From: Sulfitobacter sediminilitoris
Lineage (GTDB): Bacteria > Pseudomonadota > Alphaproteobacteria > Rhodobacterales > Rhodobacteraceae
DNA length: 64,000 nt
Reading direction: 5' to 3'
Assembly (NCBI RefSeq): GCF_010667575.1
Contig: NZ_JAABNT010000002.1
Span: 310,001 to 374,000, forward strand
In this document: positions 34,342-43,478 of the stretch, one piece after another
How positions within the stretch are numbered: position 1 is the first letter of the stretch
How the letters are laid out: each line of letters starts with the position of its first letter
Translations under genes and position numbers: made by a program
The notes under the pieces: generated by a model
Told to the model about the DNA's origin: nothing
Seen by the model: the letters and a program-made list of their open reading frames with translations, nothing else
Databases searched by the model: none

Positions 34342-35038
34342 CCTTCTCGATATCCGCGATCTGACGCTGCACTATGGCAGCAGTCAGATCCTCAATGGGA
34401 TCAGCGTCACCGCGCAAACAGGCGAGGTGACCTGCGTGATGGGGACCAATGGCGTGGGCAAGACAAGCCTGCTCAAAGCGATTTCGGGCACGCATCCGAT
34501 CAGCGGCGGGGACTACCTTTTGGATGCCCAGCCGATCACCCGTGCGCAGGCCCACACGCTGGCACAAAAAGGCGTGGCCTATGTGCCGCAAGGCCGCGAG
34601 ATATTCCCGTTTCTGACCGTCAGGGAAAACCTTGAAACCGGATATGCCTGCCTGCCGCGGGATCAGCACTATCTGCCGGATGAGATCTTTGAGCTGTTTC
34701 CGATCCTTAAGGAATTCCTGTCCCGGCGCGGGGGCGACCTGTCAGGCGGTCAGCAACAGCAGCTTGCCATCGCACGCGCGCTGATCACCCGGCCCAAGTT
34801 GTTGCTGTTGGACGAACCCACCGAAGGCATTCAGCCGAACATCATCAAGCACATCGGCGAGGTCATCAAACGACTGCGCGACCGTGGCGATATGGCGATT
34901 GTCTTGGTGGAGCAGTTTTTGGATTTCGCCTATGGCCTGGGGGATCAGTTTGTCGTGCTTGAACGGGGCAGCTGTATCCTGCGCGGTGCGAAATCCGAAG
35001 TGTCCTTCGACAGGCTTCAACAAGCGGTCTCCTTGTAG
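34331..35038 (+). CDS. urtE: Urea ABC transporter ATPase UrtE
   Basis: A 235-residue ATPase. Walker A GTNGVGKTS is near residue 38, the signature LSGGQQQQLAIARAL near 137, Walker B LLLLDEPTEGIQPNIIKHI near 157. The EGIQPNI motif is characteristic of UrtE. The start is a TTG 11 bp inside urtD, an unusual start but the only one that keeps the N-terminal strand. It ends the urt operon; no urease genes are in the window. Confidence 0.93.
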   Translation: MADNLLDIRDLTLHYGSSQILNGISVTAQTGEVTCVMGTNGVGKTSLLKAISGTHPISGGDYLLDAQPITRAQAHTLAQKGVAYVPQGREIFPFLTVRENLETGYACLPRDQHYLPDEIFELFPILKEFLSRRGGDLSGGQQQQLAIARALITRPKLLLLDEPTEGIQPNIIKHIGEVIKRLRDRGDMAIVLVEQFLDFAYGLGDQFVVLERGSCILRGAKSEVSFDRLQQAVSL

Positions 35039-35151
35039 CGGGTGACCCCTGTTTAGGATCGTGTCCGGTCAACCGTTTTGCGCGCCGGTCATCGCCAAAT
35101 GTCTTCTCTGGATTGGCTGAGTTGCCTTCCTGACCGTCCCATGATCAGCAT

Positions 35152-36951
35152 GTGCGAGCCGCGCTGCAAATGGGGGACCACGTGACAATCATCAAAGCTG
35201 AAAACGCGGCCATCGTGTCTCAGGTTCATGTCGAAGTCGGCGCGAGGGTTTCTGCCGGGACTGTCCTGATCGTGACTGAACTGATGAAAATGCATCACGA
35301 TATCTGCGCCAAGGAAAGCGGTATCATCACGGCGATTCATGTGGCGCCCGGCGATGAATTGCGCGGCGACGAGCCCCTGCTGACGTTTGAACCTGCTGAA
35401 GTCGATGTGGCGGTGCTACAAGACGCCCACGACGTTCGGGCCGATTTTACCGAGTTCGAGGCACGCATGGCTTTGCTGTCGGACGAGGCGCGGCCCGAAG
35501 CGGTGGAAAAGCGCCACGCGCAGGGGATGCGCACAGCCCGCGAGAATATCGACGACCTGTTCGACACGGGATCGTTCACGGAATACGGCGCGCTGGCAGT
35601 TGCCGCGAAGCGGTCCAAGCGCGCGCTGCCCGAGCTACAAGAACGAACGCAGGGCGATGGCATCATCTGTGGCGTTGGCACAGTAGGCGGGCGTCCGGTT
35701 GCAGCGATGGCGGTGGATTACATGGTCCTTGCCGGCACGCAGGGTTTCAATCACCACCGTAAAATGGACCGGCTGATCGAAGTCGCGGGGCGCGACAACA
35801 TGCCGATTGTGCTGTTTGCCGAAGGCGGCGGTGGCCGACCCAACGACTACGACGTCGGGCTGGTCATGGCTGCCTGGCTGAATGTCACTTCGTTTCAACA
35901 TTTCGCGGCCCACAAGGGACCGAAGATCGGAATTGTCGCGGGTTACTGTTTTGCCGGAAACGCGGCCCTGTTCGGGGTCTGCGACGTGCGGATCGCCACG
36001 CGGCAAAGCTGGATTGGCATGGGTGGCCCCGCAATGATCGAAGGCGGTGGTCTGGGAGTTTTCGGCGCAAAGGACATCGGCCCGTCCGAGGTACAGGCAA
36101 GGAACGGTGTCATTGACCTGCTGACCGATGACGAGGCCAGCGCCGTTGCATCGGCAAAGACATTGCTGGCGCTTAACGCGCCTTGCGAAAAGATAGAGCC
36201 GGAAACCGATGCGCTGCGGTCCATCGTGCCGGTCGACCGTACACGCGCCTATGACATGCGTGAAGCGGTTGAGGCTGTGACGGACCCGGCGAGTTTTCTT
36301 GAGATGCGCCGCGATTTTGGCGTTGGCATGATCGCCGGTTTTGCCCGGATCAAGGGCCGCACCGTTGGCATTCTTGCCAATAATCCCCTGCATCTGGGCG
36401 GCGCGATCGATGCGGAAGCGGGAGACAAGAGCGCGCGCTTCCTCCAACTTTGCGATGCCTGGGGGGTGCCGGTGGTGACCCTGTGCGACACGCCGGGCTT
36501 TATGGTGGGTCCAAAGATCGAGGAAACCGGACAAGTAGCCCATGTCTCAAGGCTGTTTCTGGCCGGAGCGCATTTTGGCCAGCCGCTGGTGACCGTCATC
36601 CTGCGCAAGGCCTACGGTCTGGGCGCGATGGCGATGGCTGGCGGCGGGTTCAACAGGCCGCACTATTGCTGTGCATGGCCTACCGGAGAGGTCGGGGCGA
36701 TGGGGTTGGAAGGGGCAGTAAAGCTGGGCTACCGCGACCGGCTTGCCGCCATCGCGGACCCCGCCGAACGGGAACGCGAGTACAACCGCCTCGTCGGTGA
36801 ACTTTATGACCGTGGCAAGGCGCTGAACGCGGCGAGCATGCTGGAATTTGACGCGGTCATCGACCCGGCCAACACCCGCGAAGAAATCGACCGGGCACTA
36901 TCGACTGCCGGACCAGCGGTGCCTTCTTTGCGCTACGTCGACGCCTGGTAA
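35152..36951 (+). CDS. Biotinyl-domain/carboxyltransferase fusion (acyl-CoA carboxylase type) without biotin carboxylase
   Basis: About 599 residues. The first 75-80 form a biotinyl domain with its lysine near position 46 in TELMKMHH, where most biotinyl domains have EAMKM or ESMKM. The rest (about 95-590) is a carboxyltransferase of the propionyl/methylcrotonyl-CoA carboxylase type: FTEYGALAVAAKRSKR, GGRPVAAMAVDYMVLAGTQGF, GIVAGYCFAGNAALFG and VTLCDTPGFMVGPKIE. Related single-chain enzymes carry biotin carboxylase in front of these domains; here it is missing and no biotin carboxylase gene lies nearby. It may borrow one from elsewhere or be a shortened relic, though the frame is intact. The start is uncertain: GTG here, or the ATG at 35170, neither with a good ribosome binding site. 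Confidence 0.82.
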   Translation: MRAALQMGDHVTIIKAENAAIVSQVHVEVGARVSAGTVLIVTELMKMHHDICAKESGIITAIHVAPGDELRGDEPLLTFEPAEVDVAVLQDAHDVRADFTEFEARMALLSDEARPEAVEKRHAQGMRTARENIDDLFDTGSFTEYGALAVAAKRSKRALPELQERTQGDGIICGVGTVGGRPVAAMAVDYMVLAGTQGFNHHRKMDRLIEVAGRDNMPIVLFAEGGGGRPNDYDVGLVMAAWLNVTSFQHFAAHKGPKIGIVAGYCFAGNAALFGVCDVRIATRQSWIGMGGPAMIEGGGLGVFGAKDIGPSEVQARNGVIDLLTDDEASAVASAKTLLALNAPCEKIEPETDALRSIVPVDRTRAYDMREAVEAVTDPASFLEMRRDFGVGMIAGFARIKGRTVGILANNPLHLGGAIDAEAGDKSARFLQLCDAWGVPVVTLCDTPGFMVGPKIEETGQVAHVSRLFLAGAHFGQPLVTVILRKAYGLGAMAMAGGGFNRPHYCCAWPTGEVGAMGLEGAVKLGYRDRLAAIADPAEREREYNRLVGELYDRGKALNAASMLEFDAVIDPANTREEIDRALSTAGPAVPSLRYVDAW

Positions 36952-37066
36952 CTGTGCCACGCCTTGGCGCCGACCCATTCTTGTCAGCCGTCAAATCTGG
37001 ACCTACTACTGAGCCCTGTAAACCTCGGCATTCCTCTTCTGTTTGCCTTTATGAAGTGAAGCGCAA

Positions 37067-37960
37067 ATGGCCGATACCCCCACCTCTCAGATCACGGGCT
37101 TCGCGGCGGCGTGGACGATTGTCTTTGTCTGGGCGTTCTGGCTGATCGTCAGCCGCATCGCCAGCGGCAGCGGGCTAACAATCTTTGACCTTGCCGCCTT
37201 GCGCTATGGTTTGGCCGCCTTGGTCGGCATTCCGCTTTCGCTTTACTACAAGCCGTGGCGGGGACTGCGATTGTCACAAATCGCGATCCTGTCGTTCATA
37301 CTTGGACCAATCTACATCCTCTGCGTTTTCGCGGGCTTCCTGTTCGCGCCTGCGGCCCATGGCGGCATTTTCATGAACGGTGTGTTGCCACTGGTCAGCA
37401 TCGTGATCGGCGTGTCGCTGTTTCGTGCGGAACCCACGTCGAGGCAAGTCTTTGGCTCGGTGCTCATCCTGATTTCGGCGGTGATACTGGCGTGGGACGG
37501 CAACACCTTCGGCAGCGAAGCGGCGTGGATCGGTGACCTGCTCTTTTTGGTCGGCGCGGTCTTCTTTTCGTTCTACATCATCCTGTCCGAACGCTGGCAA
37601 CTTGGCGCCATGCAGATCATCTTTTGCGGGACGGTCGTGAACGCCGCGCTCTACCTGCCGATCTGGGCGCTATGGCTGCCTTCGGGACTTGCCGACGCGC
37701 CGCTTGGCCCGCTTATGCTGCAAGCGATCTACCAAGGCTTTGTGCCGAACCTGATGGGGCTTCTTTTCATCGCCCATGCCTCCCGCAAGATCGGCAACGC
37801 CAACACGTCAACCATTCTTGCCGCCGTGCCGGGCATGGGCGGCATTCTCGGGGCGCTGATCCTTGGCGAAAACCTGAGCCTGATCAGCATTCTGGCGCTG
37901 ATCGCCCTGACCATCGGGTTGCTGATCGCTGTGCGCAAACGGCGCGTGTTACCAGCTTGA
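37067..37960 (+). CDS. DMT-superfamily permease (EamA domains)
   Basis: A 297-residue protein with ten hydrophobic helices in two EamA repeats; the second begins near residue 150 (WIGDLLFLVGAVFFSFYIILSERW). Typical small-metabolite exporter of the drug/metabolite transporter superfamily. It is convergent with the amidase/TRAP operon and 115 bp after the carboxyltransferase gene. The substrate cannot be inferred. Confidence 0.87.
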   Translation: MADTPTSQITGFAAAWTIVFVWAFWLIVSRIASGSGLTIFDLAALRYGLAALVGIPLSLYYKPWRGLRLSQIAILSFILGPIYILCVFAGFLFAPAAHGGIFMNGVLPLVSIVIGVSLFRAEPTSRQVFGSVLILISAVILAWDGNTFGSEAAWIGDLLFLVGAVFFSFYIILSERWQLGAMQIIFCGTVVNAALYLPIWALWLPSGLADAPLGPLMLQAIYQGFVPNLMGLLFIAHASRKIGNANTSTILAAVPGMGGILGALILGENLSLISILALIALTIGLLIAVRKRRVLPA

Positions 37961-37989
37961 TTTGCCCTCGTAGCAGGTAAGCGCGATGA

Positions 37990-38859
37990 TCAGTAGGTTT
38001 CCAGGCGCTTGAACAGAGACGACGTATCCCACCGTCCGCCGCCCATCTTCTGCACGTCCTTATAGAACTGGTCCACCAGCGCCGTCACTGGCAGGCTGGC
38101 ACCGTTCTCATTCGCCGTTTCCAGACAGATACCGAGGTCCTTGCGCATCCAGTCCACGGCAAAGCCATGTTCGAAATGATCGTCCAGCATCGTCTCATAC
38201 CGGTTGGCCATCTGCCAGCTGCCTGCCGCACCCTGACTGATCACCTCAACCACGTCCCGGCCGTCAAGGCCCGCCTTGGTCGCGAAATGCAGCGCCTCTG
38301 ACAGTCCCTGCACCAGTCCCGCAATCGCGATCTGGTTTGCCATCTTGGTCAGTTGGCCCGCCCCGCTTGCCCCGATCCGGCGCACCAGCTTAGCGTAGAC
38401 GTTCATCACGGGCTCTGCGCGGTCATAATCGGTCTGATCGCCGCCACACATGATCGACAGTTGCCCGTTCTCGGCCCCTGCCTGACCACCAGATACCGGT
38501 GCATCGACAAAGCTGAGACCCTTGGCCTTGGAGGCCTCAAAAAGCTCCCGCGTCACCTTGGCCGAAACCGTAGTATGATCCACGAAAAGCGCCCCTTTGG
38601 ACATGCCGGCGAAGGCACCGGTATCCCCCAGACAGACGGCGCGCAGATCGTCGTCGTTGCCCACGCAGGCCATGACCAGTTCCGCGCCCTTTGCGGCATC
38701 GGCCGGGGTCGCCGCACTTTGGCCGCCGTGCTCTTTTGCCCAGGCTTCCGCCTTGGCGGCGGTACGGTTGTAGACGGTGACCTCGTGCCCAGCGGCCTGC
38801 AGATGCCCCGCCATCGGGTAGCCCATGACACCCAGACCCAGAAATGCAACTTTTGTCAT
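37990..38859 (-). CDS. NAD(P)-dependent 3-hydroxyisobutyrate dehydrogenase-family oxidoreductase
   Basis: A 289-residue beta-hydroxyacid dehydrogenase. N-terminal cofactor motif VAFLGLGVMGYPMAGHL, substrate-binding FVDAPVSGGQAGAENGQLSIM near residue 118, and the catalytic lysine in LTKMANQIAIAGLVQG near 170. The family includes 3-hydroxyisobutyrate dehydrogenase and tartronate semialdehyde reductase. AAAGGACG precedes the start. It is the last gene of the dctPQM-amidase operon, right behind a 2-hydroxyacid dehydrogenase, suggesting a hydroxyacid as intermediate. Confidence 0.9.
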   Translation of the reverse strand: MTKVAFLGLGVMGYPMAGHLQAAGHEVTVYNRTAAKAEAWAKEHGGQSAATPADAAKGAELVMACVGNDDDLRAVCLGDTGAFAGMSKGALFVDHTTVSAKVTRELFEASKAKGLSFVDAPVSGGQAGAENGQLSIMCGGDQTDYDRAEPVMNVYAKLVRRIGASGAGQLTKMANQIAIAGLVQGLSEALHFATKAGLDGRDVVEVISQGAAGSWQMANRYETMLDDHFEHGFAVDWMRKDLGICLETANENGASLPVTALVDQFYKDVQKMGGGRWDTSSLFKRLETY

Positions 38860-38880
38860 CGTGATCGTCCTTTCGGAAAT

Positions 38881-39840
38881 TTACAGCAAATCGCCCGGCG
38901 TCTGCCCGGCAAAAAATGCGTCAAGATTATCGAGTGCGCGAAAGCCCATCGCATCGCGCGTCTTGCGCGTGGCGCTGCCGATGTGAGGCAGCATGAAGAT
39001 ATTCTCATGCGCGGCGAAGGCGGGATTGCCCCCCGGCTCAACCTGAAAACAATCCAACCCGGCAGCGGCCACGCGGCCCGTGGCCATCGCATCCAGCAAG
39101 GCGGCCTCATCCACCAGCGCACCGCGTGCGGTGTTCACCACGACCGCCCCTTCGGGCAGCAGGGCAAAGCGGTCAGCGTTCATCAGGTTGATCGTGTCCG
39201 GCGTGGCCGGGCAATGCAGCGAGAGGAAGTCCGCCACGCCCAGCAGGCTTTCGACACTGTCATGATAGATCGCCCCCTGCGCCTGATCTGCAGGCAATGC
39301 TGAGCGGTTATAGTAGTGAATTTCCATATCGAAGCCGCGCGCCTTTGCAGCAAAGGCACGACCCACCCGGCCCATCCCGATGATGCCAAGCCGTGCGCCC
39401 GTCACCTGTTTGCCGACCATGAACGCCGGTGACCAGCTGTCCCATGCGCCCGTTCGCACGATCCGGTCGCCCGCGACGGCGTGGCGTGCCGTCCCCAGCA
39501 TCAGCAGCATGGCCAGTTCGGCGGTTGCGTCGGACAGAACATCAGGCGTGTTTGTCACAGCGATGCCACGCGCCTTGAGCGCAGGCAGATCGCAGTGATC
39601 CACGCCGACGGAATGATTTGCGACAATCTTCAGACGGTCAGAGAATTGCGCGACGACATCCGCGCTGAAGTGTTCAGAATGACACGGTATGATCGCGTCA
39701 AATTCGGCGCTTGCTGCAATCAGCTCTTCTGCGGTGCCGGGGGTGTCTTCGTGATTGATCACAACGTCATAATCGCGGGCCGCGCGTTCAAGCGTGGCGT
39801 CCGACAGGCGACGGGTAATCCAGAGGCGCGGCTTGGTCAT
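38881..39840 (-). CDS. D-isomer-specific 2-hydroxyacid dehydrogenase (glyoxylate/hydroxypyruvate reductase-like)
   Basis: A 319-residue NAD-dependent dehydrogenase. NAD motif GARLGIIGMGRVGRAFAAKA near residue 145, then NTARGALVDEAALLDAM near 232 with the catalytic Arg, the Glu in FQVEPGGNP, and the catalytic His in MLPHIGSAT near 285. The start MTKPRLW overlaps the stop of the upstream small membrane gene as ATGA, which favours it over an ATG 15 bp earlier. Probably reduces or oxidises a 2-oxo/2-hydroxy acid produced by this operon. Confidence 0.9.
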   Translation of the reverse strand: MTKPRLWITRRLSDATLERAARDYDVVINHEDTPGTAEELIAASAEFDAIIPCHSEHFSADVVAQFSDRLKIVANHSVGVDHCDLPALKARGIAVTNTPDVLSDATAELAMLLMLGTARHAVAGDRIVRTGAWDSWSPAFMVGKQVTGARLGIIGMGRVGRAFAAKARGFDMEIHYYNRSALPADQAQGAIYHDSVESLLGVADFLSLHCPATPDTINLMNADRFALLPEGAVVVNTARGALVDEAALLDAMATGRVAAAGLDCFQVEPGGNPAFAAHENIFMLPHIGSATRKTRDAMGFRALDNLDAFFAGQTPGDLL

Positions 39841-40031
39841 TTCTTGCGGACGCATTCGTCCCAGAAATCATAGACCGCCATGCCGCAAACGATGATCGCG
39901 ATGATCATGAAGGGAAAACCGCCCCAGAACCCGGCAAACCCGCTTGAGATACTTTGCGACAGGCCGCCAATAAAAACGCACAGGATCAAGGTCCCTATCA
40001 GACCGACGATCAGTTTCACTCCGTAAGACAT
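39837..40031 (-). CDS. Small two-helix membrane protein in the amidase operon
   Basis: A 64-residue protein with two strongly hydrophobic helices (LIVGLIGTLILCVFIGGL, about 6-23, and FPFMIIAIIVCGMAVYDF, about 38-55) and a charged tail DECVRKK. AAAGGACAAGAA precedes its ATG at good spacing, and its stop overlaps the next start as ATGA, so it is a real coupled gene. No family recognised. It may be an accessory to the TRAP transporter or a membrane anchor for an operon enzyme. Confidence 0.75.
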   Translation of the reverse strand: MSYGVKLIVGLIGTLILCVFIGGLSQSISSGFAGFWGGFPFMIIAIIVCGMAVYDFWDECVRKK

Positions 40032-40046
40032 TTCTTGTCCTTTCCT

Positions 40047-41387
40047 TTATTCTGACGCCTGAGCGAGCCGGGTTTGAAGCCAGCGCGCTGTGCGCAGCAG
40101 GCGGTCGTCCTTTTCCACGGGGCCGATCAGTTGGACACCAATCGGCAGATCGTTCTCGCCCACGAGCAAGGGCAGTGACACGCAGGGCAATCCGGCCAGT
40201 GTCCACAGTGTACAGAAAATTGGATCGCCCGTCCCATTGCCAAAGACCGGTGCCTCCCCCGCGGCGGAAGGGGCGATGATCGCATCGAATTCGACAAAGA
40301 AATCGGCGAAGAAGGCTTCAGCCGAGGCTTTGACCGCCAAGGCGTCTTCGTATTCTTCCAAACTGATCTGGCGGCCTCGTTCGATGACCGGTTTCAGCGT
40401 ATCGCTGATCTGATCCCAATGGGTGTCGAACACTTCTGCCTGATGCTGGCAAATCTCGTATTCATGGATGCGGGCTTGCACAGCCACCAGGTTGGACAGC
40501 GTGTCGGCGGCAGGCAGGCGCGTCACCTGATCGCCCAGAATGTCTATCACCGCGTCCAGACCTTCACGCGCATCATCCGAAAGACGATCGTTAAACGGCA
40601 GGTCGAACAATGCCAGATCGGGGGTGACCGGTGCATCGGCCATCGCTCCGGCAGACATGTCAGGCCGGGGGCGCGCAAAGCTGACCGGGTCGCGCTGGTC
40701 ATAGCCGCTGATGGCATCGGTCAGCAGGGCCACATCTGCCAAGGTGCGCCCAAAGCACCCGACCTGATCCAGAGACACAGATGTCTGCAACAGCCCCTTG
40801 CGAGAGATCACGCCACGGGTCGGCTTGAACCCGAAAGTGCCGCAGAATGAGGCCGGACGAATGACTGACCCGTTGGTCTGCGTGCCAATAGCCAGCGGCA
40901 CATGGTGGGCAGCAACCGCAGCGGCGGACCCGCTGGATGACCCACCGGGGCTGTGCTCAGGGTTATGCGGATTGCGGGTTTCATTCGCGTGGACAAAGGC
41001 CAGTTCAGTCGTGACTGTCTTGCCCATGATCACAGCACCCGCTTCACGCAGGTGTTCCACCAGCCGCGCAACATGCTCTGTCTGGCGACCGGCAAAGATC
41101 GGTGTGCCCCGTTGCGTTGGCATTTTGGCGGTGTCGATGATGTCTTTCAGACCAACGGGGATGCCGTGCAATGATCCGATGGGCATGCCCGCCTTGCGGA
41201 TACGGTCACATTCAGCGGCTTGCGCAAGCGCCGCTTCGGGGTCCAGAAACGCCCACGCCTCGATCGCTCCGTCAGTCTCTTCGATACGTGCCAGACAGGA
41301 TTTCGTCAGTTCGACCGACGTCAACCGTCCCGAGGCCATGGCTGTCAGGGCCTCGGTCGCTGTCAAAGTGTAGGCGTCCTTGATCAC
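40047..41387 (-). CDS. Amidase (amidase-signature family)
   Basis: A 446-residue amidase-signature hydrolase with the complete Ser-cisSer-Lys triad region: Lys in PVGLKDIIDTA near residue 77, GGSSSGSAAAVAAH near 145-160 with the cis-serine, and the nucleophile serine in GTQTNGSVIRPASF near 170-175. It hydrolyses a C-N bond in an amide or carbamoyl compound. GTG start overlapping the dctM stop as GTGA. The imported compound may itself be an amide whose acid part goes to the two dehydrogenases downstream. Confidence 0.9.
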   Translation of the reverse strand: MIKDAYTLTATEALTAMASGRLTSVELTKSCLARIEETDGAIEAWAFLDPEAALAQAAECDRIRKAGMPIGSLHGIPVGLKDIIDTAKMPTQRGTPIFAGRQTEHVARLVEHLREAGAVIMGKTVTTELAFVHANETRNPHNPEHSPGGSSSGSAAAVAAHHVPLAIGTQTNGSVIRPASFCGTFGFKPTRGVISRKGLLQTSVSLDQVGCFGRTLADVALLTDAISGYDQRDPVSFARPRPDMSAGAMADAPVTPDLALFDLPFNDRLSDDAREGLDAVIDILGDQVTRLPAADTLSNLVAVQARIHEYEICQHQAEVFDTHWDQISDTLKPVIERGRQISLEEYEDALAVKASAEAFFADFFVEFDAIIAPSAAGEAPVFGNGTGDPIFCTLWTLAGLPCVSLPLLVGENDLPIGVQLIGPVEKDDRLLRTARWLQTRLAQASE

Positions 41388-42751
41388 GGGATGTAGGGCC
41401 CGAACAGGTAGTCAGGGAACCACAGCGCGATGCCTGGGAACTGGTACATCAACGCCATCGTCAGGATCACGATGCCGAGGTAGGGCATGATGCCCCGGAA
41501 AATCTGCATCAGTTCGATCTGATTTTTTAGAACACCCTTTAGATAATAGGCCGACATCGCCATTGGCGGCGTCAGGAAGGACGTCTGCAGGTTCAGGGCG
41601 ACGAGCATCGCAAAGAAGTATGGGTTCACGCCGAACACATCGAGCAGGGGCAAGAAGATCGGCACAAAGATGATCAGGATTTCAGACCACTCCAGCGGCC
41701 AGCCCAGCAGGAAGATGATGATCTGTGCGAGGACCAGGAACTCCCACGGCTCAAGGTCCATGCCGCCAACCCAGTCCGCGATGATATCGTGACCACCGAG
41801 GTAGGAGAAGACAGAGGCAAAGGTCCATGAACCCACGAAGAGCCAGCAGACCATCGCGGTGGCCTTGGCGGTCAGGAACACGCTTTCCTTCAGCTTGGTC
41901 CATGTCATTGATCGGTAGAGCACGGCCAGAACCATGCCGCCCAGCGCACCCATTGCGGCCGCTTCGGCAGGTGTCGCAAGACCACCGAGGATGGAACCCA
42001 GAACAAGAGCAATCAGCACCGTCAGCGGTACAAAGCTGACCAAGAGGTCAAGATAGATCTCCTTGGGCGGAGGAACATCTTCCATCATCGGCTTTGGTGC
42101 CAGCGACGGGTTCGACCAAACGCGCAGGATCACGTAGACGATGTAGAGACCCGCCAGAAGCAAGCCGGGGAACACCGCCGCCGCGTAAAGGCGTAGGGGC
42201 GACAGATCAGCAATTGCCGCATAAACGATCAGCATGATTGACGGGGGGATCAGGATACCCAAGGTGCCGCCTGCGCAGATCACGCCCGACGCGAAACTCT
42301 TGTTATAGTTGGCATTGGCCATGGCCGGAAAGGCGAGCAGACCCATCAGGGTCACAACCGCGCCCACGATACCGGAGGCGGTTGAGAAAACAGCGCAGGT
42401 CAGCAGTGCTGCGATGGCAAGGCTGCCCGGCAGGTTGCGCGCCGCCATGTAGAGAGAGAAGAACAGCTTGTCCACGATATTGGCGCGTTCAACCACGTAC
42501 CCCATGAACAGGAATAGCGGGATGGCGACCAGCGTTGGGTTCTCCATCACCGAATAGGTATTCTGGTTCAGCAGGTAGAAAATATTGTTGTTGAAGATAT
42601 CGCTGAACTGCTCAATCGGGTGTCCTTGGTGGTAGGCGTAGTAGCCAAAGGCGACACCCATGGCGAGCAGGGTAAAGGCAATTGGAAAGCCCAGCAGAAC
42701 CAGGACAATAAACAACCCAAGCATGACGAGGGCGACTTCAGGATTTGTCAT
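41384..42751 (-). CDS. dctM: TRAP transporter large permease (DctM)
   Basis: A 455-residue DctM-family protein. Landmarks: VAIPLFLFMGYVVERA near residue 75, ILIPPSIMLIVYAAIADLSP near 160, and LTPPMAMSAYYLKGVLKNQIELMQIFRGIMPYL near 395. This variant (TSFLTPPMAMSAYYLKG) is the subfamily associated with longer DctQ subunits and Tat-exported receptors, consistent with its neighbours. The tail overlaps the amidase start. Confidence 0.93.
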   Translation of the reverse strand: MTNPEVALVMLGLFIVLVLLGFPIAFTLLAMGVAFGYYAYHQGHPIEQFSDIFNNNIFYLLNQNTYSVMENPTLVAIPLFLFMGYVVERANIVDKLFFSLYMAARNLPGSLAIAALLTCAVFSTASGIVGAVVTLMGLLAFPAMANANYNKSFASGVICAGGTLGILIPPSIMLIVYAAIADLSPLRLYAAAVFPGLLLAGLYIVYVILRVWSNPSLAPKPMMEDVPPPKEIYLDLLVSFVPLTVLIALVLGSILGGLATPAEAAAMGALGGMVLAVLYRSMTWTKLKESVFLTAKATAMVCWLFVGSWTFASVFSYLGGHDIIADWVGGMDLEPWEFLVLAQIIIFLLGWPLEWSEILIIFVPIFLPLLDVFGVNPYFFAMLVALNLQTSFLTPPMAMSAYYLKGVLKNQIELMQIFRGIMPYLGIVILTMALMYQFPGIALWFPDYLFGPYIP

Positions 42752-42781
42752 CTTTTTATCTTTCGTGAAGCGCTGAGCGGC

Positions 42782-43372
42782 TTATTTCTTGGCAGGGGTG
42801 ACGGCGCGGATCGCGTCAAGGTCTGCCTCGGTCAACAGGTCTTCGGTTTCTTTCACATCGGCAAGCCGTTCTGGCCAAACGCCGGTTCGGAAGGCGAACA
42901 CACAACGGACAAGCTCCGCGATCCCTTGAATCACCAGCAGTGCGCCAGAGAGAGGGATGAGTGTTTTGAAGAAATAGATCTGGATGCTGGCCGGGCTATT
43001 AAAGCTGACTTCCTTGTAGCGCCAGCTGTCTGAGGCGATTTCCCACCCGTACCAGACTAGGGCAATAATGCCGGGGAAAAAGAACAGGAAGTAGAGCAGG
43101 AAGTCCAAGCTTGCCTGCACCTTGACCGGTAGCAGGCGATAGACGACGTCCGCGCGCACGTGCGTATCCTGGGCAAGGGCGTATGCGCCGCACATCAGGA
43201 ACAATGCACCGTACATCTGGATCATCATGTCGAAGGCCCAGACGGTTGGTGAATTCAGTACGTAACGGACAAAGACCTCGTATGACACCGACAGTGTCAG
43301 GATCAGAATGCACCAGCCGAAGGCGCGCCCGACCCACAGGCTTAACCCTTCAATGGCGTGAACGAATTTCAT
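42782..43372 (-). CDS. dctQ: TRAP transporter small permease (DctQ)
   Basis: About 196 residues with four helices. Conserved DctQ segments LNSPTVWAFDMMIQMYGALFLMCGAYALAQDTHVRADVVY (about 33-72) and FNSPASIQIYFFKTLIPLSGALLVIQGIAELV (about 125-155). I start at the ATG giving MKFVHAIEG; an ATG 18 bp upstream is possible. Confidence 0.9.
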   Translation of the reverse strand: MKFVHAIEGLSLWVGRAFGWCILILTLSVSYEVFVRYVLNSPTVWAFDMMIQMYGALFLMCGAYALAQDTHVRADVVYRLLPVKVQASLDFLLYFLFFFPGIIALVWYGWEIASDSWRYKEVSFNSPASIQIYFFKTLIPLSGALLVIQGIAELVRCVFAFRTGVWPERLADVKETEDLLTEADLDAIRAVTPAKK

Positions 43373-43431
43373 ATGACACTGGCCCCCCATGAAATATCAC
43401 CGGGAGGTTTTGCCACTCCCTGATGCGTCAA

Positions 43432-43459
43432 ATGTCCGGGCCCCGAAAGGCCCGGACAT
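43432..43459 (-). terminator. Hairpin between dctP and dctQ
   Basis: An 11-bp perfect stem (ATGTCCGGGCC / GGCCCGGACAT, 6-nt loop) in the 106-bp gap between dctP and dctQ, 20 bp after the dctP stop. Same placement as in the other TRAP operons; likely lowers permease expression relative to the receptor. Confidence 0.65.
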
Positions 43460-43478
43460 CTTTTTTAGTACTCTGAGA

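Noticed and set aside
38353-39303. A 316-codon plus-strand frame across the two dehydrogenase genes
   Set aside because: It is antisense to the well-conserved HIBADH-like and 2-hydroxyacid dehydrogenase genes and has no recognisable domain.
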